A DNA stretch of 64,000 bases from positions 62,001-126,000 of the forward strand of contig CALGRX010000017.1 in NCBI GenBank assembly GCA_937880755.1. Reading direction: 5' to 3'. A program made the translations under genes and the position numbers. Source of the stretch: an uncultured Clostridia bacterium (GTDB taxonomy: Bacteria > Bacillota > Clostridia > Christensenellales > UBA3700). Shown piece after piece: positions 41,904 to 50,117 of the stretch; within the stretch, counting starts at the first letter, position 1, and each line of letters starts with the position of its first letter. Below the pieces are notes generated by a model. It was not told where the DNA came from. It searched no databases and was given only the letters and a program-made list of their open reading frames with translations.

Positions 41904-43070
41904 ATGTTAGGGAATTTTACATACTGCAACCCAACCAAATTGTACTTTGGCAACGAAGCTCTTGAGGGACTAGTCAAAGAATTGCCAAAATACGGCAAAA
42001 AAGTTTTGCTCGTATACGGCGGTGGCTCAATAAAGAAAAACGGTATCTACGATAGCGTAGTCGGCATTTTGAAAGATGGCGGTAAAGAAATAGTTGAACT
42101 TGCGGGTGTTATGCCCAACCCAACGTCTAATAAGCTCAACGAGGGCGTGAGAGTGGCTAGGGACAATAAGATAGACTTTATCTTGGCTGTCGGCGGTGGC
42201 TCGGTATGCGATTATTGCAAGGCGCTGTCTGTATCGATAAATTGCGACGACGACCCATGGGATAAGTACTTCATTAGATATGACGAGCCGGAGTGCGAGA
42301 TAGTGCCCGTTGGTTGCGTGCTGACTATGGTGGGTACGGGTAGCGAGATGAACGGCGGTTCGGTGATTACCAACCACGAGCAAAAACTCAAGATAGGACA
42401 CGTATTTGGCGAGGAAGTCTTCCCTAGGTTTGCTATACTCAACCCCGAGTACACTATGACTATTCCTAAATATCAAATGGTGTCGGGCATATACGATATC
42501 ATGTCGCACATTCTCGAGCAGTACTTCTCAGGTAGCGACGACAACACTAGCGACTATATAATGGAAGGACTACTACGTTCGCTCATCGTTAGCGCGGGCG
42601 TTGCCGTAGAAAATCCTTACGACTACGAGGCTAGAAGCAATATCATGTGGACGGCGACTTGGGCTTTGAACACATTGGTGGAAAAGGGCAAGACTACCGA
42701 TTGGATGGTGCATATGCTTGGTCAAGCGGTAGCCGCACACAACGACGCGACTCACGGAATGACACTCTCAGCCGTTTCGCTAGCTTATTATAGATATATT
42801 TTGCCTTACGGAACCTCAAAATTTGCGAGATACGCCGTCAACGTATGGAACGTCAACCCTAGTGGAAAGAGTCAAGCAGACGTGGCGCAAGAAGGACTAA
42901 AAGAGATGGAGAAGTGGATGAAAGAGATGGGACTGTCGATGAGTTTGTCCGAACTCGGCGTAACCGAAGATATGTTGGACGGCATAGTTGAGAGCACCGT
43001 AATTATGGACGGCGGATATAAGGTGTTGGACAAGAAAGAAATAAAGCAAGTGCTAAAGAATAGCCTATAA
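41904..43070 (+). CDS. Iron-containing alcohol dehydrogenase (butanol dehydrogenase type)
   Basis: A 388-residue NAD(P)-dependent dehydrogenase of the Fe-ADH family. The nucleotide site is GGGSVCDYCKALS, GTGSEMNGGSVITN is typical, and metal ligands fall in DIMSHILEQYFS and AHNDATHGMTLS. Length and motifs are closest to the YqhD/BdhA group that reduces short-chain aldehydes. AGGAGAG precedes the ATG. A strong, probably two-way terminator follows and separates it from the oppositely oriented GH95 gene. Confidence 0.92.
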   Translation: MLGNFTYCNPTKLYFGNEALEGLVKELPKYGKKVLLVYGGGSIKKNGIYDSVVGILKDGGKEIVELAGVMPNPTSNKLNEGVRVARDNKIDFILAVGGGSVCDYCKALSVSINCDDDPWDKYFIRYDEPECEIVPVGCVLTMVGTGSEMNGGSVITNHEQKLKIGHVFGEEVFPRFAILNPEYTMTIPKYQMVSGIYDIMSHILEQYFSGSDDNTSDYIMEGLLRSLIVSAGVAVENPYDYEARSNIMWTATWALNTLVEKGKTTDWMVHMLGQAVAAHNDATHGMTLSAVSLAYYRYILPYGTSKFARYAVNVWNVNPSGKSQADVAQEGLKEMEKWMKEMGLSMSLSELGVTEDMLDGIVESTVIMDGGYKVLDKKEIKQVLKNSL

Positions 43071-43090
43071 TACGTGCGAGTATGGTATAT

Positions 43091-43127
43091 AATAGCACAC
43101 TGCAAAATTTGCAGTGTGCTATTTTTG
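43091..43127. terminator. Bidirectional terminator between Fe-ADH and GH95 genes
   Basis: A 15-bp stem (AATAGCACACTGCAA / TTGCAGTGTGCTATT) with a short loop and T-tract on the plus strand. The reverse complement also ends both convergent units. Confidence 0.9.
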
Positions 43128-43142
43128 TGTTAGAGTTAGGGC

Positions 43143-45413
43143 TTAGAAAGTAATCAGCGTGTTGAGTTGGATAGTCTTTTCTTGGTCGCCTATACGTACT
43201 TTGACGCTCTCGCCTTTGCCTTTGACGTGCAACGACGTAACTTTGCCGTCTTTCCACGTACAGTCTACTACGTATCCGCCACGTGCGACGAGCCCCTTGA
43301 AAGAGCCGTTTTTCCACTTGGACGGTAGAGCAGGCAAGATATGCAGTACGGTATGGCTTTGGAGCAACATCTCGCATATACCGCTCATTGCGCCGAAGTT
43401 GCCGTCGATTTGGAAAGGTGGGTGAGCGCAGAGCATACTACCGTAAGAACCACCGCCCGGAATTACGAAAACCTTGCGAATCGGATTGATGAGGCGAAGT
43501 TGGTTGTCGATAAGCCTCAATGCCATATCGCCGTCAAAGAGCCTAGCGTACATATTGATTTTCCAAGCAAGACTCCAACCCGTGCCGCCTTCGCCTCGAA
43601 GTTCAAGCGTCTTGAAACATGCTTTGGCAAGGTCAGGCGTAGTGAGTGGGGAAATTTGGCAGTCAGGATGCAAAGCGTATAGGTGCGAAATGTGGCGATG
43701 ATGAACTTCGCTCTCCTTGTAGTTGTCGTACCATTCCAATAGTTCTCCGTTTTTGCCTACCTTGAAAGGATAAATCTTAGGTATAGTGTCTTGACATTGC
43801 TTGGCAAACTCGTCGTCACCACCCAAAATCTCGTTGGCTTTGACCACTATCGAGAGTATTTGTCTTGCGATGGTAGCGTCCATAGTAGCGTTTTTGGTGA
43901 TAGCGTACTTACCACCCTTGTAGAAATAGGAATTCTCCGGAGAGGCCGATGGACACATGATGAGATAAGGGCTTTGGTTGTCTTGCACTAGGTAGTCGAG
44001 GTAGAATTGCGCCGAGCCTTTGAGGATATCGTAGTTGGCTCTAAGGAAATCTTGGTCGAGGGTGTACTCGTAGTGCATCCAGATATGGCTGGCAAGCCAA
44101 CCGCCACCGCCCGCAAACAAGCCCCAACAAATTGGATTGGAACTTGAGTTGGTGCCTACGCAATCGGCGTTGCCCCACAAGTCGCTGTTTTGTCCGCAAC
44201 ACCAGCCTCTCTTGCCAAATTGAAGCTTTGCCGTTTCGCTACCCACGGTGGATATGGTGCGTACGTGTCTGAGCATTGGCTCGTGGCACTCGGAAAGATT
44301 GGCGACTTCTGCGCCCCAATAGTTCATCTCGGTGTTGATATTGGTGGTGTAGTTGCTGGACCAAGGCGCACGCAATTCTTTGTTCCAAATTCCTTGCAAA
44401 TTCATGCAAGTGGTGCCTTGGCGAGAACCCGATATCATCAAATATCTACCAAAATTGAAGAGTAAGACGGCGAGTTGAGTGGATTTTTTACGTTTTTTGA
44501 GCAAAGCTACCGTCGTTTCGCTGTTGTCGGCGTCGTCTTGGTCAATGCTAAACTCAACTCTGTTGTATAGATTGCTATAATCCGCCATGTGATCTTGCAT
44601 AATGGCGTCGTAGCCCTTGGCTATGGCTTTGTTGAGAACGTCGTCGGTCACTTCGTCGAGATTGGAAGTAGGATAATTGTAGCCGGTTGCCGTGGTTAGA
44701 TAGATAGTTATGGAAGACGACTTGTCGATGACTATCTCGTCACCTTGCTTAGTGATAGTACCGTCAGAGGTGATTTTGAGTTTCATTTGCGCCTTGATGG
44801 ACGGCTTGGTCTCGTCGTAAACCACAGGATTGGAGGAGTGGTAGTAAACGGGGTCGGTATGGATAGGTGCAACCACGTCCATAATTATGGTAGCAACGTT
44901 TTCACTTGCTTCTACCTTGGTGACGTGTTGCAATAAGCTGTCTACCGAGAAAGAGTGCGTAGAATGTTTGTAAGAGTTGATAGAGGTGGCAAACACCTTG
45001 TCGGGATGAGATACGAAGCTCGTCTCGACGGTGTCGTCAAAACAAGTGGTGTGTATCGCCGTCTTGAGATTGAGCATACGGCTGTAGTTGGCTGAGCTAA
45101 GTCCGCTACGCTTGACGATAACTTTGCCTAGTGGCATATATGCTTGAGTGTATTGCCCCAACACCTTTTTCCACACTACGTCTTCGGCTTCTTTGAAACG
45201 CCCTTGCATGGTAAGATTTTTGGCATCTTCAAAAGCGCTGTCTTGTCTATGGTATGGTCCGTATCCCGACCACAACGAGTCGTCGTTGATATGCCAAGTT
45301 TCTTGATAAACCTCGCCAGTAGGCATAACGCCTATGTTGCCGTTGCCGAGCGGATAACATAGTTCCCACGCTTTGGCAGGCTTGAGGTCGAATAATCTAT
45401 CGCTAAATTTCAT
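43143..45413 (-). CDS. Glycoside hydrolase family 95 protein (alpha-L-fucosidase-like)
   Basis: The 756-residue protein matches GH95: HINDDSLWSGYGP near the N-terminus, MNLQGIWNKELRAPWSSNYT, NINTEMNYWGAEVANLSE with the catalytic asparagines, and IDGNFGAMSGICEML with the catalytic aspartate. Known members cleave alpha-1,2-fucose or galactose from glycans. No signal peptide is present, so it probably acts on imported oligosaccharides, but no sugar transporter is nearby. ATG 45413 follows AGGGGAACG. Its leader holds a CcpA-type cre-like site and an inverted repeat, suggesting catabolite control. Confidence 0.9.
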   Translation of the reverse strand: MKFSDRLFDLKPAKAWELCYPLGNGNIGVMPTGEVYQETWHINDDSLWSGYGPYHRQDSAFEDAKNLTMQGRFKEAEDVVWKKVLGQYTQAYMPLGKVIVKRSGLSSANYSRMLNLKTAIHTTCFDDTVETSFVSHPDKVFATSINSYKHSTHSFSVDSLLQHVTKVEASENVATIIMDVVAPIHTDPVYYHSSNPVVYDETKPSIKAQMKLKITSDGTITKQGDEIVIDKSSSITIYLTTATGYNYPTSNLDEVTDDVLNKAIAKGYDAIMQDHMADYSNLYNRVEFSIDQDDADNSETTVALLKKRKKSTQLAVLLFNFGRYLMISGSRQGTTCMNLQGIWNKELRAPWSSNYTTNINTEMNYWGAEVANLSECHEPMLRHVRTISTVGSETAKLQFGKRGWCCGQNSDLWGNADCVGTNSSSNPICWGLFAGGGGWLASHIWMHYEYTLDQDFLRANYDILKGSAQFYLDYLVQDNQSPYLIMCPSASPENSYFYKGGKYAITKNATMDATIARQILSIVVKANEILGGDDEFAKQCQDTIPKIYPFKVGKNGELLEWYDNYKESEVHHRHISHLYALHPDCQISPLTTPDLAKACFKTLELRGEGGTGWSLAWKINMYARLFDGDMALRLIDNQLRLINPIRKVFVIPGGGSYGSMLCAHPPFQIDGNFGAMSGICEMLLQSHTVLHILPALPSKWKNGSFKGLVARGGYVVDCTWKDGKVTSLHVKGKGESVKVRIGDQEKTIQLNTLITF

Positions 45414-45429
45414 AACGTTCCCCTTTTGG

Positions 45430-45451
45430 TGCAAACGAATCCAATCGTTTG
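45430..45451. promoter_or_regulatory. cre-like site and 7-bp inverted repeat in the GH95 leader
   Basis: TGCAAACGAATCCA (45430-45443) fits the loose cre core TGNAANCGNWNNCW. It overlaps an inverted repeat CAAACGA-6-TCGTTTG (45432-45451). Both lie between the GH95 -10 box and its start codon, where a bound repressor would block transcription. Confidence 0.5.
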
Positions 45452-45464
45452 GTAATATATAATT

Positions 45465-45493
45465 ATTATAGCACATATAGAGGGGCAGTTCAA
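45465..45493 (-). promoter_or_regulatory. Promoter of the GH95 gene
   Basis: On the minus strand TTGAAC (45493-45488), 17-bp spacer, TATAAT (45470-45465). Its -35 is only 7 bp from the -35 of the divergent PPTase promoter. Confidence 0.8.
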
Positions 45494-45500
45494 CAATATA

Positions 45501-45529
45501 TTGAATTTTGTAGCCTGACGTGTTATAAT
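45501..45529 (+). promoter_or_regulatory. Promoter of the PPTase gene
   Basis: TTGAAT (45501-45506), 17-bp spacer, TATAAT (45524-45529) with TGT just before. The box ends 6 nt before a GTG start codon. Confidence 0.8.
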
Positions 45530-45535
45530 ATCTTT

Positions 45536-45955
45536 GTGAAAGCGTATATCGTGAAGGACGCCGACAAACAGTCTGCAATAGAAAAAGTCAAAATAGCCTA
45601 TGCTAATGACGTGGGCAAAGAGTTGGTTTGGGATTACGACGCGCAAGGCAAACCAATAAGCGATGGCTGCAATTTGTCCATATCGCATACCACGGGCGTC
45701 TACGTGCTTGCCGTGAGCGATAGCAAGGTGGGCATCGACATAGAGAACCAAAACCGTCGAATCCCGCCAAAATTGGGCGATATTAGGTTGTGGACGCAAA
45801 AGGAAGCATACGGCAAGATGCTCGGCACAGGTCTCACGAGAGAGATAAGAGATTGTTTTGAGGGCGACGATAGGGTGCAAACGGTAGACGTAGACGGGCA
45901 GTATTGGTTGAGCGTTTGCAGTGAAGACAGAGAATTGAAAATTGTTATGCTATAA
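45536..45955 (+). CDS. Sfp-type 4'-phosphopantetheinyl transferase, short form
   Basis: This enzyme would attach phosphopantetheine from CoA to a carrier-protein serine. Motifs are SISHTTGVYVLAVS, VGIDIEN (metal-binding Asp/Glu) and WTQKEAYGKMLGTGL. From GTG 45536 it is 139 residues, well below the usual 200-230; the helical segment between VGIDIE and WTQKEA is much reduced. A GTG start is chosen because it lies 6 nt after the -10 box and similarity begins there; there is no ribosome binding site, so the mRNA looks leaderless. An acyl carrier protein gene follows 61 nt later and is the obvious substrate. Confidence 0.82.
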   Translation: MKAYIVKDADKQSAIEKVKIAYANDVGKELVWDYDAQGKPISDGCNLSISHTTGVYVLAVSDSKVGIDIENQNRRIPPKLGDIRLWTQKEAYGKMLGTGLTREIRDCFEGDDRVQTVDVDGQYWLSVCSEDRELKIVML

Positions 45956-45963
45956 ATTTGCGT

Positions 45964-45992
45964 TGACTACTTGCAAAAAAAATGCTAATATA
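45964..45992 (+). promoter_or_regulatory. Promoter of the ACP gene
   Basis: TTGACT (45964-45969), 17-bp spacer, TAATAT (45987-45992), between the PPTase stop and the ACP gene. Confidence 0.65.
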
Positions 45993-46016
45993 TAATAGAA
46001 AACGGAGGATAGAAAA

Positions 46017-46244
46017 ATGACTTTTGAAAAAATGGTAGAAATTATTGCTAACGTAATGAATCTCGACAAGTCTACTTTGACTATGGAAACCTCTTTTAAG
46101 GACGACCTCAAAGCCGACTCTCTCGACGTGGTTGAGATTATTATGGAAGTAGAAAACGAGTTCGGCGTAGAAATCAGCGACGAAGAGATAGTCAACTACA
46201 ACACTATCGGCGACGTTGTGAGAAGTCTTGACGAGAATATTTGA
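46017..46244 (+). CDS. Acyl carrier protein
   Basis: A 75-residue four-helix acidic carrier. The prosthetic-group serine is in LKADSLDVVEIIMEVENEFG, the standard DSL motif. ACGGAGG precedes the ATG. Unlike the main acpP, it is not beside fab genes but beside a PPTase, so it could be a dedicated carrier or the general one relocated. A terminator follows. Confidence 0.93.
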   Translation: MTFEKMVEIIANVMNLDKSTLTMETSFKDDLKADSLDVVEIIMEVENEFGVEISDEEIVNYNTIGDVVRSLDENI

Positions 46245-46297
46245 TTAGTAATAATAATAGTGTATATTTGATAAAGGATTTAGACAAAGTTAGTAAG

Positions 46298-46328
46298 AAA
46301 GGGCAACATAATTGTTGCTCTTTTTATT
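46298..46328 (+). terminator. Terminator after ACP
   Basis: AGGGCAACA pairs with TGTTGCTCT, short AT loop, followed by five T (TTTTTATT). Confidence 0.8.
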
Positions 46329-46426
46329 ACAAAAAGTAGAATTAATAATTTAACCAAAAATTGATGAAAAGTATTGACTTATGATTATGTATAATAATAA
46401 TGTCTATCTAGACTATCGAAGGATGA

Positions 46427-46609
46427 ATGGATATGGCATACACAAAATATGCAGAATTATTGAGGGTTCTGCGCGTTAAGCATCAAGAAAATATGGGTGT
46501 TACGGCAAAACTTCTTGGGGTAAACGTAGCCTTTGTATCGGCGGTTGAAACAGGGAAGAAAAACGTTCCTGATGAATGGGTTGATAAAATTGTGGAACAT
46601 TATAACTAA
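46427..46609 (+). CDS. Small XRE-type helix-turn-helix protein
   Basis: A 60-residue protein that is almost entirely one HTH domain: YAELLRVLRVKHQENMGVTA, then KLLGVNVAFVSAVETGKKNV, the recognition part of an XRE/HTH_3 fold. ATG 46427 or ATG 46433 could be used; GAAGGA lies just upstream. TTGACT is present near 46374. It heads an AT-rich stretch whose codon use differs from the neighbours, followed by two broken ORFs, so it looks like the remnant of an imported element. Confidence 0.8.
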   Translation: MDMAYTKYAELLRVLRVKHQENMGVTAKLLGVNVAFVSAVETGKKNVPDEWVDKIVEHYN

Positions 46610-46666
46610 AAAGAGTTTTTATATAAAGATAAACGTTACTTTTTGCAATGCGAAGCAGTGTAGGAT

Positions 46667-46885
46667 ATGATTGAAATGGTTATATTTCAATGTTTTGGCG
46701 AGCAAGAGTATATTGTCTGTTGTAAAGGTTAGTGTTTTGGTGATTGTGTTGAACAATTTGAAGTTTCTAAAATTTTTGATGGTAAAACTATTTATGAAGC
46801 TAAAAAGATATAGAAGTACTGTTTGGATGATGAAAATATATCAAATACTTTGGGGGTAAGAAATGAATATTGCCGAGTACAATGA
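46667..46885 (+). pseudogene. Small ORF interrupted by two in-frame TAG codons
   Basis: From ATG 46667 the frame runs to TGA at 46883-46885, interrupted only by TAG at 46730-46732 and 46811-46813. The translated segments (MIEMVIFQCFGEQEYIVCCK; CFGDCVEQFEVSKIFDGKTI; KYCLDDENISNTLG) look protein-like. No family is recognised. It overlaps the next ORF. It is either a decayed gene or one read through at amber codons. Confidence 0.45.
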
Positions 46886-47114
46886 TTTGGTTGATAAATT
46901 GTATAGGGGTATGACTTTATTTTTTTGTATAAAGAACGACAATATTATCTAGAGAGAAGATGAACGTCATATTATTTATAAAGTATCAAGCGATATGAAA
47001 GAAGCGAAGTTTATAGAAAAGATTGAGGGCGAAGATGTGATTGTAAGGGTAAATAATTTTTTGAATAGCGTGTTGCTTGATAAAAAAACCTTCAATTATT
47101 ATGTTCCAATATAG
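46863..47114 (+). pseudogene. Small ORF interrupted by one in-frame TAG codon
   Basis: ATG 46863 follows a strong GGGGG site. The frame reads MNIAEYNDLVDKLYRGMTLF and on, hits TAG at 46950-46952, then continues for over 50 sense codons (REDERHIIYKVSSDMKEAKF onward) to another TAG at 47112-47114. The only interruption is TAG, as in the preceding ORF. Composition is AT-rich. No family is recognised; small immunity-like or phage-like proteins can look like this. Confidence 0.5.
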
Positions 47115-47179
47115 ATATTATTGATATCGAATAATTATAGTTGTAAACGGAATATAAAGTCAAAAATGCCGTGATAGTA

Positions 47180-47208
47180 AAAAGGAATTGCTAATTGCAA
47201 TTCCTTTT
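47180..47208. terminator. Bidirectional terminator before leuB
   Basis: An 11-bp stem, AAAAGGAATTG / CAATTCCTTTT, with a 7-nt loop and T-tract in both directions. It ends the leu operon on the minus strand and the AT-rich patch on the plus strand. Confidence 0.88.
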
Positions 47209-47238
47209 TGACGTTGGGATTGGTAAGTATCGAAGAAA

Positions 47239-48303
47239 TCAAATATTCTTGATGATGACTTCCGTAATCTCTCTGGTGCCGAGGACAGGCAAGCCTTCTT
47301 CTTGCAGATCTGCCGTTCTTGCGCCTTCGTTGAGAGTCTTCTCGACTGCCTTCTCGATTGCTTCGCCCTCTTGTTGGAGGTCAAAGGCGTAGCGTAGCAT
47401 CATTGCCGCCGAAAGAATGGTGGCGATTGGGTTGGCAATATTCTTGCCCGCAATGGTAGGTGCAGAGCCGTGAATTGGCTCGTAGAGGCCTCTGGTGGTG
47501 TCGCCGAGACTTGCCGAAGGAAGTATGCCGATAGAGCCTACGCATTGGGACGCAAGGTCGGAGAGAATGTCGCCGAAGAGGTTGCCCGTTACGATGACGT
47601 CGAATTGGCTTGGCTCTCTGACGAGTTGCATTGCCATATTGTCTACGAGTACGTCCTCGAGGGTCACGTCAGGGTAGTCCTCGTGAATATCGTGGATAAT
47701 CTTTCTCCATACGCCCGAGGTGGAGAGTACGTTGGCTTTGTCGACGCTAGACACTTTGCCACGGCGTTTTTGAGCAAGTTCGAAGGCAATTCTGCCTATT
47801 CTCTCTACTTCCATTTCGCTATAAGCCATTACGTCGTAGCCCTCTCTGCCGAGTTTGCCGTTGCGAATGCCCTTTTCGCCAAAGTAGATACCGCCGATGA
47901 GCTCTCTGACTACGAGCAGGTCGATGTCCTTAGGATTTTTGAGAGGGCAGACCTTGGAGAGAGCGGGGAACATCTTGGCAGGTCTTAGGTTGGCGTACAA
48001 GCCCATTGCCTTTCTTACGCCGAGTAGCGCACGCTCGGGTCTTGACTCGTATGGCAACGAGTCGTATTGAGGACCGCCCACCGCGCCTAGCAAAACGCTG
48101 TCGCTATTGAGGCAGATATCCAAGCTTTCCTTAGGGAGAGGCTCGCCGTATTTGTCGTAAGCGCAACCGCCGCAAATACTTGGCGTAAAGTTGAAGGTGT
48201 GGTTGTAGCGTTCTCCTATCTTGGTGAGAACGGCCATTGCCGAATCGGTTACTTCGGGACCGATTCCGTCTCCTTGGATAACGGCAATATTGAATTTTGA
48301 CAT
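47239..48303 (-). CDS. leuB: 3-isopropylmalate dehydrogenase
   Basis: A 354-residue NAD+-dependent enzyme that oxidises and decarboxylates 3-isopropylmalate in leucine synthesis. IAVIQGDGIGPEV at the N-terminus, RELIGGIYFGEKG, VDKANVLSTSGVWRKI and GDILSDLASQCVGSIGILPSAS are typical. AAAGGAGCAATACCT precedes the ATG. It is last in leuC-leuD-leuB; leuA is not present in the window. Confidence 0.96.
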   Translation of the reverse strand: MSKFNIAVIQGDGIGPEVTDSAMAVLTKIGERYNHTFNFTPSICGGCAYDKYGEPLPKESLDICLNSDSVLLGAVGGPQYDSLPYESRPERALLGVRKAMGLYANLRPAKMFPALSKVCPLKNPKDIDLLVVRELIGGIYFGEKGIRNGKLGREGYDVMAYSEMEVERIGRIAFELAQKRRGKVSSVDKANVLSTSGVWRKIIHDIHEDYPDVTLEDVLVDNMAMQLVREPSQFDVIVTGNLFGDILSDLASQCVGSIGILPSASLGDTTRGLYEPIHGSAPTIAGKNIANPIATILSAAMMLRYAFDLQQEGEAIEKAVEKTLNEGARTADLQEEGLPVLGTREITEVIIKNI

Positions 48304-48318
48304 AGGTATTGCTCCTTT

Positions 48319-48807
48319 TTACAGTTTGTTTTGTTTGATAGTATTGATGAGCCCACCGCATTCGATAATGTTTTGGATAAACTTAGGGAATGCTTGTCCT
48401 TGGTAGGTTTTGCCCGTGGTGAGGTTGGTGATGACGCCCGTGTCGACGTCGACGCTTACTTCGTCGCCGTCTTTGATACCGTCTACAGCCTCGGGACACT
48501 CGATGATATACAGTCCGATATTGATTGCGTTGCGATAGAATATACGCGCAAACGACTTGGCAATGACGATAGATACGCCACAGCCCTTGATTGCGATAGG
48601 AGCGTGCTCTCTCGAGGAGCCACAGCCGAAGTTTCTGCCCGCAACCATAATATCGCCTTGCTTTACTTGTCCGTAAAACTCGGGATTGGTGTATTCCATA
48701 CAATGCTTGGCAAGTTCCTTGGCATCGTGAGTGTTGAGATAGGTGGCGGGAATAATTACGTCGGTGTCGATATCGTCGCCAAACTTAAAAACTTTTCCTT
48801 GTATCAT
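48319..48807 (-). CDS. leuD: 3-isopropylmalate dehydratase small subunit
   Basis: This 162-residue subunit pairs with LeuC to isomerise isopropylmalate. Core segments are GDDIDTDVIIPATYLN and VAGRNFGCGSSREHAPIAIK. ATG 48807 follows TGGAGG; an in-frame TTG two codons upstream is unlikely. It lies 2 nt after leuC. Confidence 0.95.
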   Translation of the reverse strand: MIQGKVFKFGDDIDTDVIIPATYLNTHDAKELAKHCMEYTNPEFYGQVKQGDIMVAGRNFGCGSSREHAPIAIKGCGVSIVIAKSFARIFYRNAINIGLYIIECPEAVDGIKDGDEVSVDVDTGVITNLTTGKTYQGQAFPKFIQNIIECGGLINTIKQNKL

Positions 48808-48809
48808 AA

Positions 48810-50093
48810 TCAATCCTCCAATTGTTGTGCGTTAGCAAGTTTGCCCGCGATTGCGCTTGCCATAGCCGTGGCAGGCGACGCAAGATAGATATAACTGTCC
48901 TTAGCGCCCATTCTACCGATAAAGTTGCGGTTGGTGGTTGTAACGGCTACCTCGCCGCTTGCAAGAATGCCCATGTGTCCGCCAAGGCATGGTCCGCAAG
49001 TAGGGGTGGATACTATCGCTCCGCCTTGAATAAAGGTCTCGATATAGCCCGCCTTGAGGGCTTGGAGATATATCTTGTTGGTGCCGGGGATAATTATCGT
49101 TCTTACGCCCTTGGCTACCTTACGTCCCTTGAGCACTTCAGCCGCCGACTTGAGGTCGCTGAGTCTGCCGTTGGTGCAAGAACCGATGATAACTTGGTCA
49201 ACCTTGATATCTTCCTTGACGTCCTCGACGAATTTGGTGTTGGAAGGTAGGTGAGGGAAGCTGACGATAGGCTTGATAGCCGTAAGGTCGATGTCGATAA
49301 TCTTCTCGTAAGCCTCGTCGTCGCCACAAGAGAGAGTGTCAAACGTGGCGTTGCAACTCTCCTTAGTGTAAGCGTTGGTCTTGTCGTCTATCGGGAAGAT
49401 GCCGTTCTTAGCGCCGCACTCGATAGCCATATTGCATATAGTAAATCTGTCGTCCATACTCATATAGTCGACGCCTTCGCCGTCAAACTCGATAGAGCGG
49501 TAGAGTGCGCCGTCTACGCCGATAAGCCCGATTATGTACAATATTACGTCCTTACCCGATATATATGGGCTTGGCTTGCCCTTGAGGTTGAATTTGATTG
49601 CGCTAGGTACTTTGAGCCATACCTTGCCGCTCATCATAATTGCGGCTATGTCGGTGCTTCCTACGCCGGTAGAGAATGCGCCGAGCGCTCCGTAGGTGCA
49701 AGTGTGGCTGTCGGCTCCGATAATCACGTTCCAAGGCTTAGCGATACCTTTTTCGGGAAGGAGAGCGTGTTCGATACCCATTTCGCCTACGTCAAAGAAG
49801 TTTTTGACGCCGTGTTGCTTAGAAAATTCTCTGACAGTCTTGCAAAGTTCCGCCGTCTTGATATCTCTGTTAGGGGTAAAGTGGTCCATAACGAAGGTTA
49901 CGCAATCGGCGTTGCAAAGACTGCAACCGCTTTTGTTGAATACGTCTACCGCAACGGGCGCGGTTACGTCGTTGGAGAGAGCGGTGTCAACGTCTACGAG
50001 TATGAGCGAGCCGGCTTTGAGCTGTTGCTCCGCTTGGCTGTTATCCAGCCCTAGTTTGCGGGCAAGAATTTGCTGCGTCATTGTAAGTTTCAT
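48810..50093 (-). CDS. leuC: 3-isopropylmalate dehydratase large subunit
   Basis: A 427-residue aconitase-family protein. The [4Fe-4S] cysteines fall in GSCTNGRLSDL and TPTCGPCLGGHMG, with VIIGADSHTCTYGALGAFSTG near residue 125. The length and sequence fit the shorter LeuC form common in Clostridia and archaea. AGGTAGGAT precedes the ATG. The gene starts only 24 nt after the upstream SH3-type gene, with no T-box or leader peptide between. Confidence 0.95.
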   Translation of the reverse strand: MKLTMTQQILARKLGLDNSQAEQQLKAGSLILVDVDTALSNDVTAPVAVDVFNKSGCSLCNADCVTFVMDHFTPNRDIKTAELCKTVREFSKQHGVKNFFDVGEMGIEHALLPEKGIAKPWNVIIGADSHTCTYGALGAFSTGVGSTDIAAIMMSGKVWLKVPSAIKFNLKGKPSPYISGKDVILYIIGLIGVDGALYRSIEFDGEGVDYMSMDDRFTICNMAIECGAKNGIFPIDDKTNAYTKESCNATFDTLSCGDDEAYEKIIDIDLTAIKPIVSFPHLPSNTKFVEDVKEDIKVDQVIIGSCTNGRLSDLKSAAEVLKGRKVAKGVRTIIIPGTNKIYLQALKAGYIETFIQGGAIVSTPTCGPCLGGHMGILASGEVAVTTTNRNFIGRMGAKDSYIYLASPATAMASAIAGKLANAQQLED

Positions 50094-50117
50094 ATTTTAT
50101 CCTACCTAATATATTGT

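Noticed and set aside
43159..45362. Several open frames on the plus strand inside the GH95 gene
   Set aside because: They are fragments antisense to a complete, motif-bearing glycosidase; none has a start signal.
46671..46859. 62-codon open frame in the AT-rich island
   Set aside because: It is the +1 frame of the TAG-interrupted ORF, rich in Leu/Val/Lys from AT bias, with no proper ribosome binding site.
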